A stretch of 5,846 nt of DNA from Oscillospiraceae bacterium (GTDB lineage: Bacteria; Bacillota; Clostridia; Saccharofermentanales; Saccharofermentanaceae): contig CACZPC010000194.1 in NCBI GenBank assembly GCA_902782985.1, forward strand, positions 1-5,846, written 5' to 3'. This document shows positions 4,328 to 5,846 of the stretch, in pieces. Each line of letters begins with the position of its first letter. Positions within the stretch are counted from its first letter, which is position 1. Under the pieces are notes generated by a model. That model was not told the DNA's origin. It searched no databases and saw only the letters and a program-made list of their open reading frames with translations. The position numbers and the translations under genes were made by a program.

Positions 4328-5728
4328 ATGAAAGAAGACCTGATACAAAAGCTCCACGATCTCAGGGTCAGCAACACGCTGCCCATGCATATGCCGGGAC
4401 ACAAGAGGAATCCCACATCCGCGCCCTATGGTATCCCCTACTCATCCGATATCACGGAGATAGACGGATTCGACAATCTTCACAGCCCCGAGGGCGTGAT
4501 CCGGGGTATTGAGCTCAAAGCCGCCTCTCTCTGGGCAGCAGACGAAGCATTCATCTCGGTTAACGGCGCCACGGCGCTGATTCAAAGTGCCATTCTCTCA
4601 AGCACCGTACGGGGCGACAAGATCCTGATCGCTTCCAATTGCCACATCAGCGTCTGGCATGCATTGGAGATTGGAGGACTTAAGCCGGTCATCGCCGAGC
4701 CCGGGACGAAGGAAGAATATCCTTTCGTGCTTCAGATCGATCCGGAGACTATAAGGACAGCTCTCAGGACGGATCCCGATATCAGGGCTGTCGTCATAAC
4801 ATCGCCGACCTATGAAGGGATCATGTCCGATACAGCCGCCATACATAAGATCACTTCGGATGCCGGTGTGATCCTTATCGTAGACGAAGCTCACGGGGCA
4901 CATTTGGGAGTTAAGGATCAGACTCTCTTCCCTGCATCAGCATCAGGTGATATCGTCATCAAGAGCGTTCATAAGACTTTAAATGCTCCTACTCAGACAG
5001 CCGTCATGCTTATCCGCGGAGACAGGGCCGACAAGCGCCTTATCCGTCATTATCTGAGCATCAATGAATCCACAAGCCCGTCCTATCTTCTGATGGCCGG
5101 ACTGGAGCACGCTCTTAATACCGCAGATACAGACTTGCTTTATAAGAATGCGCGTGCCGGACGCGACAGCCTCGGGAAGTTGGAGCATCTTAAGCTTTTC
5201 GCCTGTGACGGATATGACATATCCAAGTTCGTTATCCTGACGGAGGGATATATCTCAGGCTTTGATCTGGCCGATCTCCTGCGAAAGGAATTCCTTATCG
5301 AGATCGAAGCCGCCTTCCCTACATATATCATCGCCATGACAGGAACCGGCGATACGGCTGCCTCCATAAAACGCTTCACAGACGCGATACTGGCAATCGA
5401 TTCATCGCTTAGCGAAAGGATATACGCTGCAGGTACCTCAGAGCTTAAGCCCGTTCCCCGGCGCTCAAAGCTTCCTGTCGAGAAAGCCGTAAAAAACCCC
5501 TCCGTCTCCGTGACATTCGATGAAGCCGCGGGAGCAGTAAGCGCCGAATATCTCTTTGCTTACCCTCCCGGAATACCGCTTCTTATCCCGGGGCAGGAGA
5601 TCACGGAAGAATTGATCGGAATTATCGAGGATATGACGGCAGCCGGCTCATCTCTTAAGACGGAACCTTACAGAACATGGGACGGAACGCTTTTGAAGGT
5701 TGACACCGACGCCCGCCACAAAGTATAA
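4328..5728 (+). CDS. Orn/Lys/Arg decarboxylase family PLP enzyme
   Basis: A 466-aa fold-type I PLP enzyme of the short Gram-positive group of Orn/Lys/Arg decarboxylases (relatives: Bacillus SpeA and YaaO, about 480-490 aa). Seen: N-terminal LPMHMPGHKRN (18-28), the GATALIQSAILSS cofactor-phosphate region, VDEAHGAHLG with D186 expected to pair with the pyridine nitrogen, SVHKTLNAPTQTA with K216 as the Schiff-base lysine, and the C-terminal domain hallmark YLFAYPPGIPLLIPGQEIT. All key residues are present, so it should decarboxylate a basic amino acid to a polyamine or diamine; the substrate cannot be read from sequence. The ATG fits the family N-terminus, but there is no Shine-Dalgarno, and a strong terminator ends 12 bases earlier. 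In Bacillus, yaaO lies near the dnaX-recR region, so this neighbourhood may be ancestral. Confidence 0.93.
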   Translation: MKEDLIQKLHDLRVSNTLPMHMPGHKRNPTSAPYGIPYSSDITEIDGFDNLHSPEGVIRGIELKAASLWAADEAFISVNGATALIQSAILSSTVRGDKILIASNCHISVWHALEIGGLKPVIAEPGTKEEYPFVLQIDPETIRTALRTDPDIRAVVITSPTYEGIMSDTAAIHKITSDAGVILIVDEAHGAHLGVKDQTLFPASASGDIVIKSVHKTLNAPTQTAVMLIRGDRADKRLIRHYLSINESTSPSYLLMAGLEHALNTADTDLLYKNARAGRDSLGKLEHLKLFACDGYDISKFVILTEGYISGFDLADLLRKEFLIEIEAAFPTYIIAMTGTGDTAASIKRFTDAILAIDSSLSERIYAAGTSELKPVPRRSKLPVEKAVKNPSVSVTFDEAAGAVSAEYLFAYPPGIPLLIPGQEITEELIGIIEDMTAAGSSLKTEPYRTWDGTLLKVDTDARHKV

Positions 5729-5729
5729 T
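5700..5729 (+). promoter_or_regulatory. Consensus sigma-A promoter of the SCIFF gene
   Basis: Perfect TTGACA (5700-5705), an 18-base spacer and perfect TATAAT (5724-5729). It lies inside the last codons of the decarboxylase gene, and the -10 overlaps its TAA stop. Transcription would start near 5736, leaving a leader of about 25 bases with AAGGGGG (5746-5752), 8 bases before the SCIFF ATG. Both hexamers being perfect suggests strong constitutive transcription. Confidence 0.85.
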
Positions 5730-5760
5730 TCTTTTATTAAAGATCAAGGGGGCTCATAAA

Positions 5761-5846
5761 ATGACAAGAATCATTACTGTCAATACACGTGACCTGAACG
5801 AGTCTGTTAAGGAAGGCGGCTGCGGCGAGTGCCAGACATCCTGCCA
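5761..5846 (+). CDS. scfA: SCIFF ranthipeptide precursor, N-terminal part (cut by window end)
   Basis: Twenty-eight codons are visible: a leader MTRIITVNTRDLNESVKEGG followed by the core start CGECQTSC with Cys at 21, 24 and 28. This matches the SCIFF family (six cysteines in forty-five residues), whose members have an IxTxNTxxLxES leader and a GGCGECQTSCQSACKTSC core. SCIFF peptides are ribosomally made and modified by a radical-SAM maturase (CteB/ScfB type) that forms Cys thioether links to non-alpha carbons, making a ranthipeptide. The maturase gene usually lies directly downstream and is expected past the window end. AAGGGGG at 5746-5752 sets the ATG. The last two bases (CA) begin a codon for Gln or His; Gln is the family residue. 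The remaining three Cys are not visible. Its biological role is not firmly known; signalling has been proposed. Confidence 0.93.
   Translation, partial: MTRIITVNTRDLNESVKEGGCGECQTSC

Noticed and set aside
4598..4903. Minus-strand open frame of 101 codons within the decarboxylase
   Set aside because: It is opposite the conserved PLP-binding part of a clear gene, and it has no family resemblance.

Overview
The window looks like a chromosomal stretch of a member of the class Clostridia. The strongest pointer is the last partial gene, whose first 28 residues match the SCIFF ranthipeptide precursor, a peptide family found almost throughout Clostridia. Low-GC Gram-positive style Shine-Dalgarno sequences (AGGAGGT, GGAGG, AAGGGGG), sigma-A-like promoters and Bacillus/Clostridium gene order agree. 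I cannot name a genus.

Left part (1-2068, + strand): the 3' end of dnaX, then ybaB/ebfC, recR and an RqcP/YabO-type S4 protein, tightly packed (1-nt gap, then a 4-nt ATGA overlap) and closed by a terminator whose stem is formed by the last codons of the S4 gene. A separate short unit encodes a DivIC/FtsB-type division protein. In Bacillus, yabP and yabQ (sporulation) lie between yabO and divIC, and yaaL-bofA follow recR; none of these is present here.

Middle (2069-3310): a minus-strand 86-aa protein of unknown function converges on the divIC-like gene with no gap between stop codons. Upstream of it is an apparent tiny minus-strand gene broken by a 1-nt frameshift. Divergent from these is a metzincin-like zinc protease with no signal peptide and no Shine-Dalgarno; a terminator-like hairpin lies between the two directions.

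Right part (3311-5846, + strand): a self-contained gene (near-consensus promoter, perfect Shine-Dalgarno, strong terminator) encodes a zinc ribbon fused to an HD-hydrolase-like domain that has lost most histidines expected in its family. A PLP-dependent Orn/Lys/Arg decarboxylase starts directly after that terminator. The SCIFF precursor follows, under a promoter with perfect -35 and -10 hexamers that lies inside the end of the decarboxylase gene.

Functionally, the left cluster joins replication (DnaX), recombination repair (RecR, YbaB) and ribosome rescue (RqcP) with cell division (DivIC). The right end opens a RiPP locus whose radical-SAM maturase is expected just outside the window. The most interesting items are the SCIFF start with its promoter, the apparent pseudo-HD zinc-ribbon protein, the leaderless-looking metzincin, and the disrupted tiny gene on the minus strand.
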